64,000 nt of DNA from Hydrogenophaga crocea (GTDB lineage Bacteria; Pseudomonadota; Gammaproteobacteria; Burkholderiales; Burkholderiaceae_C): positions 3,844,001 to 3,908,000 of the forward strand of contig NZ_CP049989.1 of NCBI RefSeq assembly GCF_011388215.1. The letters run 5' to 3'. A program made the translations under genes and the position numbers. Below the pieces are notes generated by a model. That model was not told where the DNA came from. It saw nothing but the letters and a program-made list of their open reading frames with translations, and ran no database searches. Each line of letters opens with the position of its first letter. Within the stretch, counting starts at the first letter, position 1. This document shows positions 6,820 to 15,046 of the stretch, piece after piece.

Positions 6820-9234
6820 TCAACTCCTGGTGGGGCGCGCGGCCTGCAGGGCGCGCCAGATGGCTTGCGGGGTCATGGGCAAGGCGTCGATGGCGGCGCC
6901 GGCCGGGGCCAGCGCGTCGTTGACGGCGCTGGCGATGGCGGCGGGGCCGCCGAGGTAGCCCGCTTCGCCCGAGCCCTTCTGGCCGAAGGTGGTGAGCGGG
7001 GAGGGGGTGCAGTGGTCGACGATGGTGATGGCCGGCACCTCGGCGGCGCTGGGCAGCAGGTAGTCCATGAAGGTGCCCGACAGCAGCTGGCCTTCGGGCG
7101 AGTAGGCGAACTTCTCGAACAGGGCCGCGCCCAGGCCGTGCGCGACGCCGCCCAGGGTCATGCCGTGCACGACGTCGGGGTTGATCATCACGCCGCAGTC
7201 GTGGCCCACCACGTAGCGGTGCAGCCGCACCTGGCCGGTCTGCGGGTCGAGGCTGGCGAGCACCAGGTGCGATTCGAACGAGTGGCACGGGTACATCTGC
7301 ACGCGGCCGTCGGCCGTGGGCAGCTGCCCGCCCGTGGGCACCTCCCAGCAGAACTTCTCCTGCAGGCCCGGCTCCATGCCCGCGGGCATCTCGTGGTAAT
7401 GGCGGTGCGCGATTTCCACCAGTTGCGCCCAGCCGATGCGGCGCGCGGGATCGGCCTGCACGAACACGTCGCCGTCTTCGTACACCAGGGCCTCGGGCGC
7501 CACGCCGAAGCGGTGCGCCGCGATGGCCAGCAGCTTGCTGCGCAGCAGCCGCGCCGCGCCCGCGGCCGCGCCGCCGAGCATGATCGCCATGCGGCTGCCC
7601 ACGGGGCTGTTGGAGGGCAGGGCGTTGAGCGAGTCGGCGTGCAGCACGCGGATGCTGTCGGGGTGGCGCTGCAGCACCTCGCCCACCACGGTGGACACCA
7701 GGGTCTCGTGCGCCTGGCCCGCGCTCGACGTGCCCATGAGCGCGGTCACCGCGCCGTTGAGGTCGATGCGCACCAGGCAGGCGTCCATCCAGGTGGTGGT
7801 GAGGTTCTTGGGGTTGAACAGCGGCTCGAAGGCCGAGTTGCCGCCCGAGGGTTCGAGGCAGGTCGACAGGCCGATGCCCGCGAGCAGGCCCTGCGCGCGC
7901 AGCGCGTCGCGCTCGCGGCACAGCTCGGCGTAGGGCGCGGCGGCCAGCGCCTTGTCCATCACGGTCTCGTAGTCGCCCGAGTCGTAGTGCGTGCCGCTGG
8001 GGATGAGATAGGGAAAGGCGTTGGCGGGGATGAGATTGCGCCGGCGCAGCTCGATGCGGTCCATGCCCAGGAAGCGCGCGACCTTGTCCATGCCGGTCTC
8101 GATCGCGTAGTTGGTGGGCGACTGGCCGAAGCCGCGCACCGCTTCCTGCGGCGTCTTGTTCGTGAGCACCGCACAGGCGTCGTAGGTGACGCTCTCGATC
8201 GTGTAGGGGCCCACGATGGCGCCCACCGGCTTGCCCAGCTGCAGCGGCGAGCGGCCCGAGTAGGCGCCGATGTCTTCCAGGGCGCGCATGCGCATGGCGC
8301 GCACGCGGCCGTCGCCGTTGAAGGCGAGCTCGACGTCGAACAGCCGGTCGGGGCCCTGCATGTCGCCGCCGCGCATGTTCTCGAGCCGGTCCTCGAGGAA
8401 GCGCACCGGGCGGCCCAGCCGCTTCGCGAGGTAACCCACGAGGATGCTGTGCTTGAGGCCGCGCTTGACGCCGTAGCTGCCCCCCACGTCGACGTCGAAG
8501 TGCACGCGCACCGCGTTGCCGGGCAGCTGCAGGCAGGCCGCGAGCAGGTCGGGGTACTTGGGCATCTGGATCGAGGCCCAGACGTCGAGCATCTGCGTGG
8601 CGTCGCTCCACAGGCCCGTGACCACGAAGGTCTCGATCGGCACCGTGGCGCTGCGCGACCAGCGCACGCGGTAGGCCAGCGTGTGCTCGGCGGCCGCAAA
8701 GTGCGCGTCCACCGGGCCCCAGTCGAAGCGGCGCTGCCAGATCACGTTGCTGCCGTGCGCGGGGTGCACCAGCGGCGCGCCGGGCGCCATCGCGGCCTCG
8801 GGGTCGACCGCGTGCGGCAGCGGCTCGTACTCCACGTGCACGAGCTCGGCCGCGTCTTCGGCCAGCGCCCGCGACTCGGCCACCACGGCCACCACCCATT
8901 CGCCCGCGTAGCGCACCACGCCGCGCGCCAGCGGGTAGCGCGTGACGCTGGGCGCGTCCACGCCGGGCAGCATGGGCTTGATGGCGTCGTTCATCTGCTC
9001 GCCCGTGAGCGCGGCGTGCACACCGGGCAGTGCGAGCGCGGGCGAGGTGTCGATGGACACGATGCGCGCGCTGGCGTGCGGGCTGGCCACGATGGCCACG
9101 TGCAGCAGGCCGGGCAGGTGCACGTCGGCCGCGAAATGGCCCTGGCCCAGCACGAAGCGGCGGTGCTCCACCGCCCGGCGCGGCCGGCCGATGTACTTGA
9201 AGGCCTCGTAGGCCGGGTGGCGCGGCGCGCTCAT
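6820..9234 (-). CDS. Molybdenum hydroxylase large subunit (CoxL/xanthine dehydrogenase family)
   Basis: An 804-residue molybdopterin-binding subunit. The N-terminal aldehyde oxidase a/b hammerhead domain (about 20-140) starts with KYIGRPRRAVE. The cofactor-binding part follows, with the active-site loop EAVRGFGQ (365-371), GTSSAGQAHE (501-510, a usual glycine replaced by alanine) and the catalytic glutamate in GQKGSGEAGY (E757). The CO dehydrogenase loop AYxCSFR is absent, so this is a hydroxylase of an organic substrate, not a CO oxidizer. Its start overlaps the coxS-like stop by four bases. No maturation gene (CoxD, XdhC type) is nearby. Confidence 0.92.
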   Translation of the reverse strand: MSAPRHPAYEAFKYIGRPRRAVEHRRFVLGQGHFAADVHLPGLLHVAIVASPHASARIVSIDTSPALALPGVHAALTGEQMNDAIKPMLPGVDAPSVTRYPLARGVVRYAGEWVVAVVAESRALAEDAAELVHVEYEPLPHAVDPEAAMAPGAPLVHPAHGSNVIWQRRFDWGPVDAHFAAAEHTLAYRVRWSRSATVPIETFVVTGLWSDATQMLDVWASIQMPKYPDLLAACLQLPGNAVRVHFDVDVGGSYGVKRGLKHSILVGYLAKRLGRPVRFLEDRLENMRGGDMQGPDRLFDVELAFNGDGRVRAMRMRALEDIGAYSGRSPLQLGKPVGAIVGPYTIESVTYDACAVLTNKTPQEAVRGFGQSPTNYAIETGMDKVARFLGMDRIELRRRNLIPANAFPYLIPSGTHYDSGDYETVMDKALAAAPYAELCRERDALRAQGLLAGIGLSTCLEPSGGNSAFEPLFNPKNLTTTWMDACLVRIDLNGAVTALMGTSSAGQAHETLVSTVVGEVLQRHPDSIRVLHADSLNALPSNSPVGSRMAIMLGGAAAGAARLLRSKLLAIAAHRFGVAPEALVYEDGDVFVQADPARRIGWAQLVEIAHRHYHEMPAGMEPGLQEKFCWEVPTGGQLPTADGRVQMYPCHSFESHLVLASLDPQTGQVRLHRYVVGHDCGVMINPDVVHGMTLGGVAHGLGAALFEKFAYSPEGQLLSGTFMDYLLPSAAEVPAITIVDHCTPSPLTTFGQKGSGEAGYLGGPAAIASAVNDALAPAGAAIDALPMTPQAIWRALQAARPTRS

Positions 9235-9722
9235 TTCGACACCTCCGCCGCGGGCGCGGTGGCGCGCTTCACCGCGTCCACGATCTGCTGGTAGCCGGTG
9301 CAGCGGCACAGGTTGCCGCCGATGGCTTCGCGGATCTCGGCCTCGCTCGGGTGCGGCGTGCGCTCGATCAGCGCGTGGCACGCCACCAGCATGCCGGGTG
9401 TGCAGTAGCCGCACTGCAGCGCGTGCGCTTCGCAGAACGCGTCCTGCAGCGTCGAGAGCTGGCCCCGCTGCGGCGCCAGGCCTTCGACCGTGGTCACGGC
9501 CATGCCCTTGGCCTGCACCGCGAACAGGCAGCACGAGCGCACCGGCTCGCCGTCGAGCAGCACCGTGCAGGCGCCGCAGACGCCGTGCTCGCAGCCCACG
9601 TGGGTGCCGGTGAGGTGCAGGTGGTCGCGCAGGAAGTCGACCAGCGTGGTGCGCGCTTCCACCGTGCGCGGCTGGATCACGCCGTTGACGGCGATGTCGA
9701 TGGAGACGAGCGGTGTGGCCAT
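9231..9722 (-). CDS. Molybdenum hydroxylase [2Fe-2S] subunit (CoxS-like)
   Basis: A 163-residue iron-sulfur subunit. The N-terminal plant-type ferredoxin domain has GCEHGVCGACTVLLDG followed by a cysteine in VRSC. The C-terminal four-helix domain has CGYCTPG and CRCTGY, giving the second cluster. Full length for the family. It passes electrons from the molybdenum site to the FAD subunit. The gene lies between the FAD and large subunits in the order M-S-L, 13 bases after coxM and overlapping coxL by four. Confidence 0.94.
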   Translation of the reverse strand: MATPLVSIDIAVNGVIQPRTVEARTTLVDFLRDHLHLTGTHVGCEHGVCGACTVLLDGEPVRSCCLFAVQAKGMAVTTVEGLAPQRGQLSTLQDAFCEAHALQCGYCTPGMLVACHALIERTPHPSEAEIREAIGGNLCRCTGYQQIVDAVKRATAPAAEVSK

Positions 9723-9735
9723 GGCGGGTGCGGTA

Positions 9736-10623
9736 TCAGGGTTGAAGGGCGGCGGTGTGGCCTTGCGCGGCCTGCTGCAGCACGCGCGAGAGCGTCACCA
9801 CGCCGAGGTGGCGCCGGTAGTCGGCGCTCGCGTGCAGGTCGGTGCCGGGCTCGGTCTGCGCCACGGCGGCGTGCGCGAGCTCGTCGGCCAGCCGCGCATC
9901 GATGCGTCGGCCCACGAGCTGCTGCGCGAGTTCGGGGAAGGCGCGCGGCGTGCCGTCGAGGCCGCCGAGGCCGAAGCTCGCGCGGCGGCACACGCCGTCG
10001 GCGTCGAGCTGGAGCTGGCAGGCGGCCGCGGCCATGGCGAAGTCACCGTGACGCATCGAGACCTCGCTGAAGGCCGTGCGAATGCCCTCGCCGGACCACA
10101 CGGGCCAGTGCAGGTCGACCAGGCATTCGGTCTCGCCGGTGGCGGTGAACATGGGGCCGAGGAAGAAGTCGCGCGCGGCGATGCGGCGCTCGCCGCCGGC
10201 GTGGCTGCGCAGGTGCAGCGAGGCGTCGAGCACCACGGCGGCCAGCGGCAGCTCGGCCGCCGGGTCGGCGTGCACCAGGCTGCCGCCCACCGTGCCGCGG
10301 TTGCGGGTCTGGATGTGGCCGACCCAGCGCAGCGCATCGCGCACCAGCGGCAGCGCGCGCGCGAGTTCGGCGCTGTGCTCGACCACGCGCTGCGGCGTGG
10401 TCGCGCCCATCTGCACCCCGCCCGGCCGGACCGCGAGCTGGCGCAGCTCGGACAGGCGGTTGATGTCGAGCAGCACCGCGGGACGCGCCAGCCGCATGGC
10501 CATCATGGGCACCAGGCTCTGGCCGCCGGCGATGGGCTTGGCCTCGTGGCCGTGGCGCTCGAGCAGCTCGAGCGCGTGCGCCAGCGAGTCGGCCAGGATG
10601 TATTCGAACGGGGCGGCTTTCAT
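9736..10623 (-). CDS. Molybdenum hydroxylase FAD-binding subunit (CoxM-like)
   Basis: A 295-residue FAD subunit. It shows the FAD-binding segment PIAGGQSLVPMMAMR (residues about 30-44), the second FAD motif RNRGTVGGSLVHADPAAELP and the C-terminal CO dehydrogenase flavoprotein domain. It accepts electrons from the [2Fe-2S] subunit and passes them to the respiratory chain or another acceptor. The ATG at 10623 gives the family N-terminus MKAAPFEYI. It is the first gene of the leftward operon, separated by 191 bases from the divergent LysR gene. Confidence 0.92.
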   Translation of the reverse strand: MKAAPFEYILADSLAHALELLERHGHEAKPIAGGQSLVPMMAMRLARPAVLLDINRLSELRQLAVRPGGVQMGATTPQRVVEHSAELARALPLVRDALRWVGHIQTRNRGTVGGSLVHADPAAELPLAAVVLDASLHLRSHAGGERRIAARDFFLGPMFTATGETECLVDLHWPVWSGEGIRTAFSEVSMRHGDFAMAAAACQLQLDADGVCRRASFGLGGLDGTPRAFPELAQQLVGRRIDARLADELAHAAVAQTEPGTDLHASADYRRHLGVVTLSRVLQQAAQGHTAALQP

Positions 10624-10769
10624 GGCGGTGCGGCGTGGATGTTGCGGTGCAAAAAATTCACGAACGGCTTGCGGGTTTCCCGGGCTCCTGGGAACATCGG
10701 TTTTCCCTGCTGCCTTGGGGAAAATTCTCGGCTTCGAGCCCCTGTCCAGCAATCGATCAAAGCTGGCGT

Positions 10770-10790
10770 AGCGTGAGAAAAACTCACGCT
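10770..10790. promoter_or_regulatory. Candidate LysR operator in the coxM/lysR divergent intergenic region
   Basis: A perfect 8-bp inverted repeat, AGCGTGAG-AAAAA-CTCACGCT, lies 25 bases upstream of the LysR start and about 147 bases upstream of coxM. It contains the LysR-type box T-N11-A as the interrupted dyad TGAG-N5-CTCA. The position fits autoregulation and divergent activation by the adjacent regulator. No convincing -35/-10 pair could be assigned on either strand. Confidence 0.65.
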
Positions 10791-10814
10791 AAAACCACCC
10801 CACCCGAGCACCCG

Positions 10815-11762
10815 ATGAGACGCCTGCCCCCCATGAACGCCGTGCGCGCCTTCGAGGCCGCGGCCCGCCACGTGAGCTTCACCAAGGCCGCCGACGAGCT
10901 CAACGTGACCCACGGCGCGGTGAGCCGGCAGGTGGCGCTGCTCGAGGAATGGCTGGGCACCGCGCTGTTCCACCGCGCGGCCTCGCAGCTCACGCTCACG
11001 GCCGACGGGCGCGCCTTCGCGACCGAGCTCACGTCCATGCTCGACCGGCTGGCCGTGCTCACCATGCACATGACGCAGAAGGCCGCGCCGACGGCGCTGG
11101 GCGTGAGCGCGCCGCCGACCTTCACCATGCGCTGGCTGATCCCGCGCATGTCGGGCTTCCAGCGCCGCCGCCCCGAGACCGAGGTGCGGCTCACCACCTC
11201 GCTGGCACCGGTGAACTTCCAGGAGCACCCTTACGACATCGCGATCCGCGGCGCGCTCGAGCCGCTCGCGGGCTGCCATTCGGTGCCCTTCATGACGGAA
11301 ATCATCGTGCCCGTGTGCCACGCCGATCTGGTCGAGTCGGGCGGGCTGCGAACGCCCGCCGACCTGGCGCGCCAGACCCTGCTGCACTACGCGACCGAGC
11401 CCTACCCCTGGTCGGCCTGGCAGCGCGCCGCGGGCCTGGCGCCCACCGCGGGCGCGAGCGCGCTCAACTTCGAGCAGATGTACTTTGCGCTGCAGGCCGC
11501 GGCCGAAGGCCTGGGCGTGGTGCTGGTGCCGCTGTTCCTGGTGGCCGACGACATCGGGGCCGGCCGGCTGGCCGCGCCCTTCGGCCTGCAGGGCGCGATG
11601 CAGCGGCGCTACTACGCGAACACGGCGCTGGCCTCGGCGCGCAACCCCGCAGTGGCCGAGTTCCTGGCCTGGCTGGCCGAGGAGGGCCGCAGCACCGAGC
11701 GCTTCATCGCCGAGTGGGCGAAAGAGATGGGCTGGGCCCTGCCGTCGGCCGCGCCGGCCTGA
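10815..11762 (+). CDS. LysR family transcriptional regulator (GcvA-like)
   Basis: A 315-residue regulator. The N-terminal winged helix-turn-helix spans about residues 5-65 (NAVRAFEAAARHVSFTKAAD then AVSRQVALLEEWLG). A LysR substrate-binding domain follows, about 92-300. The glycine-cleavage-activator subgroup is suggested by the RHVSFTKAADELNVTHGAVS pattern. ATG 10815 is preferred over earlier in-frame starts because it gives the family N-terminus. It is divergent from the molybdenum hydroxylase operon and is its likely inducer-responsive regulator. Confidence 0.9.
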   Translation: MRRLPPMNAVRAFEAAARHVSFTKAADELNVTHGAVSRQVALLEEWLGTALFHRAASQLTLTADGRAFATELTSMLDRLAVLTMHMTQKAAPTALGVSAPPTFTMRWLIPRMSGFQRRRPETEVRLTTSLAPVNFQEHPYDIAIRGALEPLAGCHSVPFMTEIIVPVCHADLVESGGLRTPADLARQTLLHYATEPYPWSAWQRAAGLAPTAGASALNFEQMYFALQAAAEGLGVVLVPLFLVADDIGAGRLAAPFGLQGAMQRRYYANTALASARNPAVAEFLAWLAEEGRSTERFIAEWAKEMGWALPSAAPA

Positions 11763-11773
11763 GCCGCGGCCCC

Positions 11774-11797
11774 AACCCCGGTGTCAACCCCGGTGTC
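11774..11797. repeat. Tandem 12-bp repeat at convergent gene ends
   Basis: Two exact head-to-tail copies of AACCCCGGTGTC lie between the LysR stop and the M48 peptidase stop. The last two bases of the second copy are part of the peptidase stop codon. On the minus strand each unit reads TGACACCGGGGT, so each unit supplies one TGA, although only the first is in frame use. No terminator hairpin with a T-run is present in this gap. Confidence 0.7.
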
Positions 11798-12662
11798 AGC
11801 CGCGCCGGGCCTGCTCGTACAGGCCCTGCACCTTGGGGATGTTGGCCTGCAGCTGGCGGATGCGGTCGGGGCCGCTGGGGTGGGTGGACAGGAAGCCCGG
11901 GGCCGCACCGCCGCCGGCCGCGGCCATCTTCTGCCACAGCGTGACGCTGGCCTGCGGCTCGTAGGCCGAGCGCGCCGCGAGCTCCAGGCCCACGAGGTCG
12001 GCCTCGGTCTCGTCGTCGCGGCTGTATTTGAGGCTGAGCAGCTGCGTGCCGAGGTTGGCCGCCACGTCGCCGAGCTGGCCCAGGCCCAGCAGCTGGGCCG
12101 CGATCGACAGGCCCATGCCGGTGGCGTTGGTCTTGGCCACGCGCGAGCGCGCGTGTTCGCGCAGCGCATGCGCCATCTCGTGGCCCATGATCATCGCGGC
12201 CTCGTCGTCGCTGAGCTGGAGCTTGTCGAGGATGCCGGTGTAGAAGGCGATCTTGCCGCCGGGCATGCAGAAGGCGTTGATCTGCTCGCTGCGGATCAGG
12301 TTGACCTCCCACTGCCAGCGCTTGGCGCGGTCGTTCCAGGGCGCGGCGTGCGGGATCTGGCGGCGCGCGATGTTGCGCAGGCGCTGGAGCTGCGGGTCGC
12401 TGGCGGGGGCCAGCGCGCCCTTGGCCCGGGCCTCGGCCATCATCTGGTCGTACTGCTTGTCGGCGGCGTTCTCGAGCTGCTCGGCAGGCACCAGGTTGCG
12501 CAGGGCCGACCCCTGGCCCACGTCGACCTGGGCGAGCGCGGGCGCGGCCGCGGCGGCACCGGCGGCGAGCACGAAGGCGCGGCGCGCCGACCACACGGGG
12601 TCGGGCCGGGGCCGTGCGGGTTCGGGAGCGAGGCGGGTCTTGAGGTCGCAGAGCAGGCACAT
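11796..12662 (-). CDS. M48 family metallopeptidase, exported
   Basis: A 288-residue zinc peptidase. Residues about 20-50 hold a twin-arginine-like export signal (WSARRAFVLAAGAAAAAPALAQ). The catalytic zinc motif is in GHEMAHALREHARS, with a downstream glutamate in DDETEADLVGLELAARSAY, and the C-terminus has the STHPSGPDRIRQL segment common to BepA/LoiP/YcaL-like outer-membrane quality-control proteases. No TPR repeats follow, so it is the short type. ATG 12662 is chosen because it begins just before the signal; it leaves 58 bases to the divergent permease gene. Confidence 0.88.
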   Translation of the reverse strand: MCLLCDLKTRLAPEPARPRPDPVWSARRAFVLAAGAAAAAPALAQVDVGQGSALRNLVPAEQLENAADKQYDQMMAEARAKGALAPASDPQLQRLRNIARRQIPHAAPWNDRAKRWQWEVNLIRSEQINAFCMPGGKIAFYTGILDKLQLSDDEAAMIMGHEMAHALREHARSRVAKTNATGMGLSIAAQLLGLGQLGDVAANLGTQLLSLKYSRDDETEADLVGLELAARSAYEPQASVTLWQKMAAAGGGAAPGFLSTHPSGPDRIRQLQANIPKVQGLYEQARRG

Positions 12663-12720
12663 GCGCGAATAATAGGCAAAGCCGATCACCCGTGCGTGAC
12701 GGCCACACACCACCCATCGC

Positions 12721-14082
12721 ATGCCGCCCGACCACGCCACCCCCGAGCCCGCCCCTCCCACCCGCCCGAGCTGGGCCCAGGCGCTGCGCGTCTACCTCGA
12801 GCCCGCGAGCCTGCGCATGTTCGCGCTCGGCTTCGCGGCCGGCCTGCCGTTGCTGCTGGTGCTGGGCACGCTGAGCTTCAGGCTGCGCGAGGCGGGCATC
12901 GACCGCACCACCATCGGCTACCTGAGCTGGGTCGGCCTGGCCTATGGCTTCAAGTGGTGCTGGGCGCCGCTGGTGGACCGGCTGCCGATCCCGCTGCTCA
13001 CGCGCGCCCTGGGGCGGCGGCGCAGCTGGCTGCTGCTGTCGCAGCTGTGCATCGCGGCCGCGCTGGTGGGCATGGCGCTGGCCGATCCACGCCAGGGCCT
13101 GGAGGTGGTGGTGTGGTGCGCGCTCGCGGTGGCCTTCGCCTCGGCCACGCAGGACATCGCGCTCGACGCCTTCCGCATCGAGTCGGCCGACGCGCAGCGC
13201 CAGGGCGCGCTGGCCGCCACCTACCAGACCGGCTACCGGCTGGCCATGATCTGGGCCGGCGCGGGCGTGCTGTGGCTGGCCGCGCGCAACGAGATCGCGG
13301 GCGCGGGCTACCAGCAGGCCGGCTGGAGCACCGCCTACCTGGTGATGGCCGCGAGCATGGCGGTGGGCGTGGTGACCGTGCTGCTCTCGCGCGAGCCCGC
13401 GCGCGTGGAACTGCCGCCCGCGCGCAGTGCCGCCGAGTGGCTGCGCGGCGCGCTGATCGAGCCCTTTGCCGATTTCCTGCGCCGCTACGGCAAGCAGGCC
13501 GTGCTCATCCTCGCGCTGATCGGCGTCTACCGCATCAGCGACGTGGTGATGGGCATCATGGCCAACCCCTTCTACGTGGACATGGGCTACACCAAGGACC
13601 AGGTCGCCGCGGTGAGCAAGGTCTACGGCGTGATCATGACCCTGCTGGGCGCTTTCATCGGCGGGGCCATGGCCATGCGCATGGGCGTGATGCGCGTGCT
13701 CATGCTGGGCGCGGTGCTCTCGGCGGGCAGCAACCTGCTGTTCGCCTGGCTCGCCGGCGAACTGGGCCACAGCGCCAGCCTGACCGCGCTCATCTTCGTG
13801 ATCTCGGCCGACAACCTCAGCGCGGGCGTGGCCTCGGCGGCCTTCATCGCCTACCTCTCGAGCCTCACCAACGTGAGCTACTCGGCCACGCAGTACGCGC
13901 TGTTCAGCTCGATGATGCTGCTTGCGCCCAAGTGGCTCGCGGGCTATTCGGGCGCCTTCGTCGATGCCCACGGTTACGTGCCTTTCTTCCTGGGCACGGC
14001 GGCGCTGGGCCTGCCGGTGCTGCTGCTGGTGTGGCTGGCCACGCGCTGGGTGGCGCGGCCGGCGCGTGGCCCAATTCTCTGA
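12721..14082 (+). CDS. ampG: AmpG-like MFS permease (PAT family)
   Basis: A 453-residue inner-membrane protein with about 12 hydrophobic segments. The signature after the first helix (FRLREAGIDRTTIGYLSWVG, then KWCWAPLVDRLP and GRRRSWLLLSQL) is that of AmpG, which imports anhydromuropeptides for peptidoglycan recycling; other PAT-family members transport different solutes. The SATQDIALDAFRIE segment is also typical. Divergent from the M48 peptidase, which may share a role in envelope maintenance. The symbol rests on family likeness only. Confidence 0.78.
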   Translation: MPPDHATPEPAPPTRPSWAQALRVYLEPASLRMFALGFAAGLPLLLVLGTLSFRLREAGIDRTTIGYLSWVGLAYGFKWCWAPLVDRLPIPLLTRALGRRRSWLLLSQLCIAAALVGMALADPRQGLEVVVWCALAVAFASATQDIALDAFRIESADAQRQGALAATYQTGYRLAMIWAGAGVLWLAARNEIAGAGYQQAGWSTAYLVMAASMAVGVVTVLLSREPARVELPPARSAAEWLRGALIEPFADFLRRYGKQAVLILALIGVYRISDVVMGIMANPFYVDMGYTKDQVAAVSKVYGVIMTLLGAFIGGAMAMRMGVMRVLMLGAVLSAGSNLLFAWLAGELGHSASLTALIFVISADNLSAGVASAAFIAYLSSLTNVSYSATQYALFSSMMLLAPKWLAGYSGAFVDAHGYVPFFLGTAALGLPVLLLVWLATRWVARPARGPIL

Positions 14083-14274
14083 GGCGGCAGCAGAAGCGTC
14101 TGCGATAAGGGTCTCGTAGCGCCTGCTTCATGCGAGCGGCGCAGCCCTCCCGCGCCCGTTCATCTCCTGATCATTGCAACGCTGATTGCGCAGAGCGCGC
14201 AGGGTTTCCTGTCCCGAACAATGGGTCGGTGTCCATGGAAGGCACGCCCCGTTTGTATCCATCAGGAGACCATC

Positions 14275-14949
14275 ATGTCGCACATCGCATCCAAGGCTCT
14301 CTCTTACGCCGCGCTCACCGCAGGCGAACCATCCCTGTTCCAGCGCACATTGCGCACCCCAGAGCAGCGCACGTCCATCGCGGAACTGCGCAAGCTATCA
14401 GCATCTGCGGTGGAAGAGGATCTTCGGCTAGGGCTGGGGCATGTGGATATCGTGAGAGACCAGATCGGAATGGTGTTCGCTTACGAGCGTGAAGGCCGCG
14501 TCGTGGCAACTTTGCGATTCGTGCCCAGTGGGCACGGCCTGACGGGTTTGGAGCGCCTGGCTGGAAGGGTAAAACTGCCTCTTGGCATCGTGGCCCCGGG
14601 CAGCTGGGAGGTAGGCCGTGTGGTGGTGGCTCCCGAGGCGAGGCACCCCGATCTCCTGGGGCAATGCTTTTCCCTGGCCTTGGTTGAAATCGTCCGCGCG
14701 CAAAACGCTCGCCGCTTTTATGCCATTGCAACACCTCTGATCGCTCGCTTGTGGCGGCGCTATGGGATGCAGGAGACGGCCGCGATTCGCGGCGTCAGCG
14801 GCAAGGAATACAAGATCATGCAAGGGCGTCCGGTCGACGTGGGAGCGGCGCTGCATATGCCCGCTGGCCTGTTGACGTCGGCAACCGGACCGACCTCGGT
14901 TCGCACTGTTAAGGCATTGCCTTCGTGCCCGGCGGTGCCCTTGGGCTGA
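14275..14949 (+). CDS. LuxI/FeeM-like N-acyltransferase (putative acyl-signal synthase)
   Basis: A 224-residue protein of the acyl-homoserine-lactone/N-acyl amino acid synthase fold within the GNAT superfamily. It has a central acidic-aromatic segment (VDIVRDQIGMVFAYEREGR), the strand VVATLRFVP, and the hallmark SWEVGRVVVAPEAR with E112 and R115 matching the Glu-x-x-Arg of LuxI and FeeM. The C-terminal part (VRAQNARRFYAIATPLIARL) fits the acyl-carrier interaction half. No conserved N-terminal LuxI tryptophan region is obvious, so the product is not necessarily a homoserine lactone. ATG 14275 has AGGAGA six bases upstream. The gene is less GC-rich than its left neighbours and precedes a CqsS-like kinase by 97 bases. 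Confidence 0.72.
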   Translation: MSHIASKALSYAALTAGEPSLFQRTLRTPEQRTSIAELRKLSASAVEEDLRLGLGHVDIVRDQIGMVFAYEREGRVVATLRFVPSGHGLTGLERLAGRVKLPLGIVAPGSWEVGRVVVAPEARHPDLLGQCFSLALVEIVRAQNARRFYAIATPLIARLWRRYGMQETAAIRGVSGKEYKIMQGRPVDVGAALHMPAGLLTSATGPTSVRTVKALPSCPAVPLG

Positions 14950-15046
14950 GTCGTCATCGCGCCCATCGGCGCTTGCCAGACGCAGGAACTGAGGGGGAGT
15001 ATGAGTCTCGCGCCTTCCCTATCGTCTCGCGCAAAGGAGGAAGGCG

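Noticed and set aside
5996..8899. Very long minus-strand frame of 967 codons covering the coxL-like gene
   Set aside because: Only its last 273 codons encode a recognisable alpha/beta hydrolase. The rest is an Arg/Gly/Ala-rich shadow of coxL in another frame.
6820..9234. True carbon monoxide dehydrogenase
   Set aside because: The AYxCSFR active-site loop is absent and the operon lacks the usual coxD/E/F genes; a hydroxylase of organic compounds is more likely.
6865..9294. Long plus-strand frame of 809 codons opposite coxL
   Set aside because: Its translation is low-complexity His/Arg/Gly/Val, as expected for the antisense of a high-GC gene; the minus-strand protein is a clear family member.
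14275..14949. Canonical homoserine-lactone synthase luxI
   Set aside because: Only the Glu-x-x-Arg core and fold pattern are shared; the N-terminal conserved residues of LuxI are not clear and there is no adjacent luxR.
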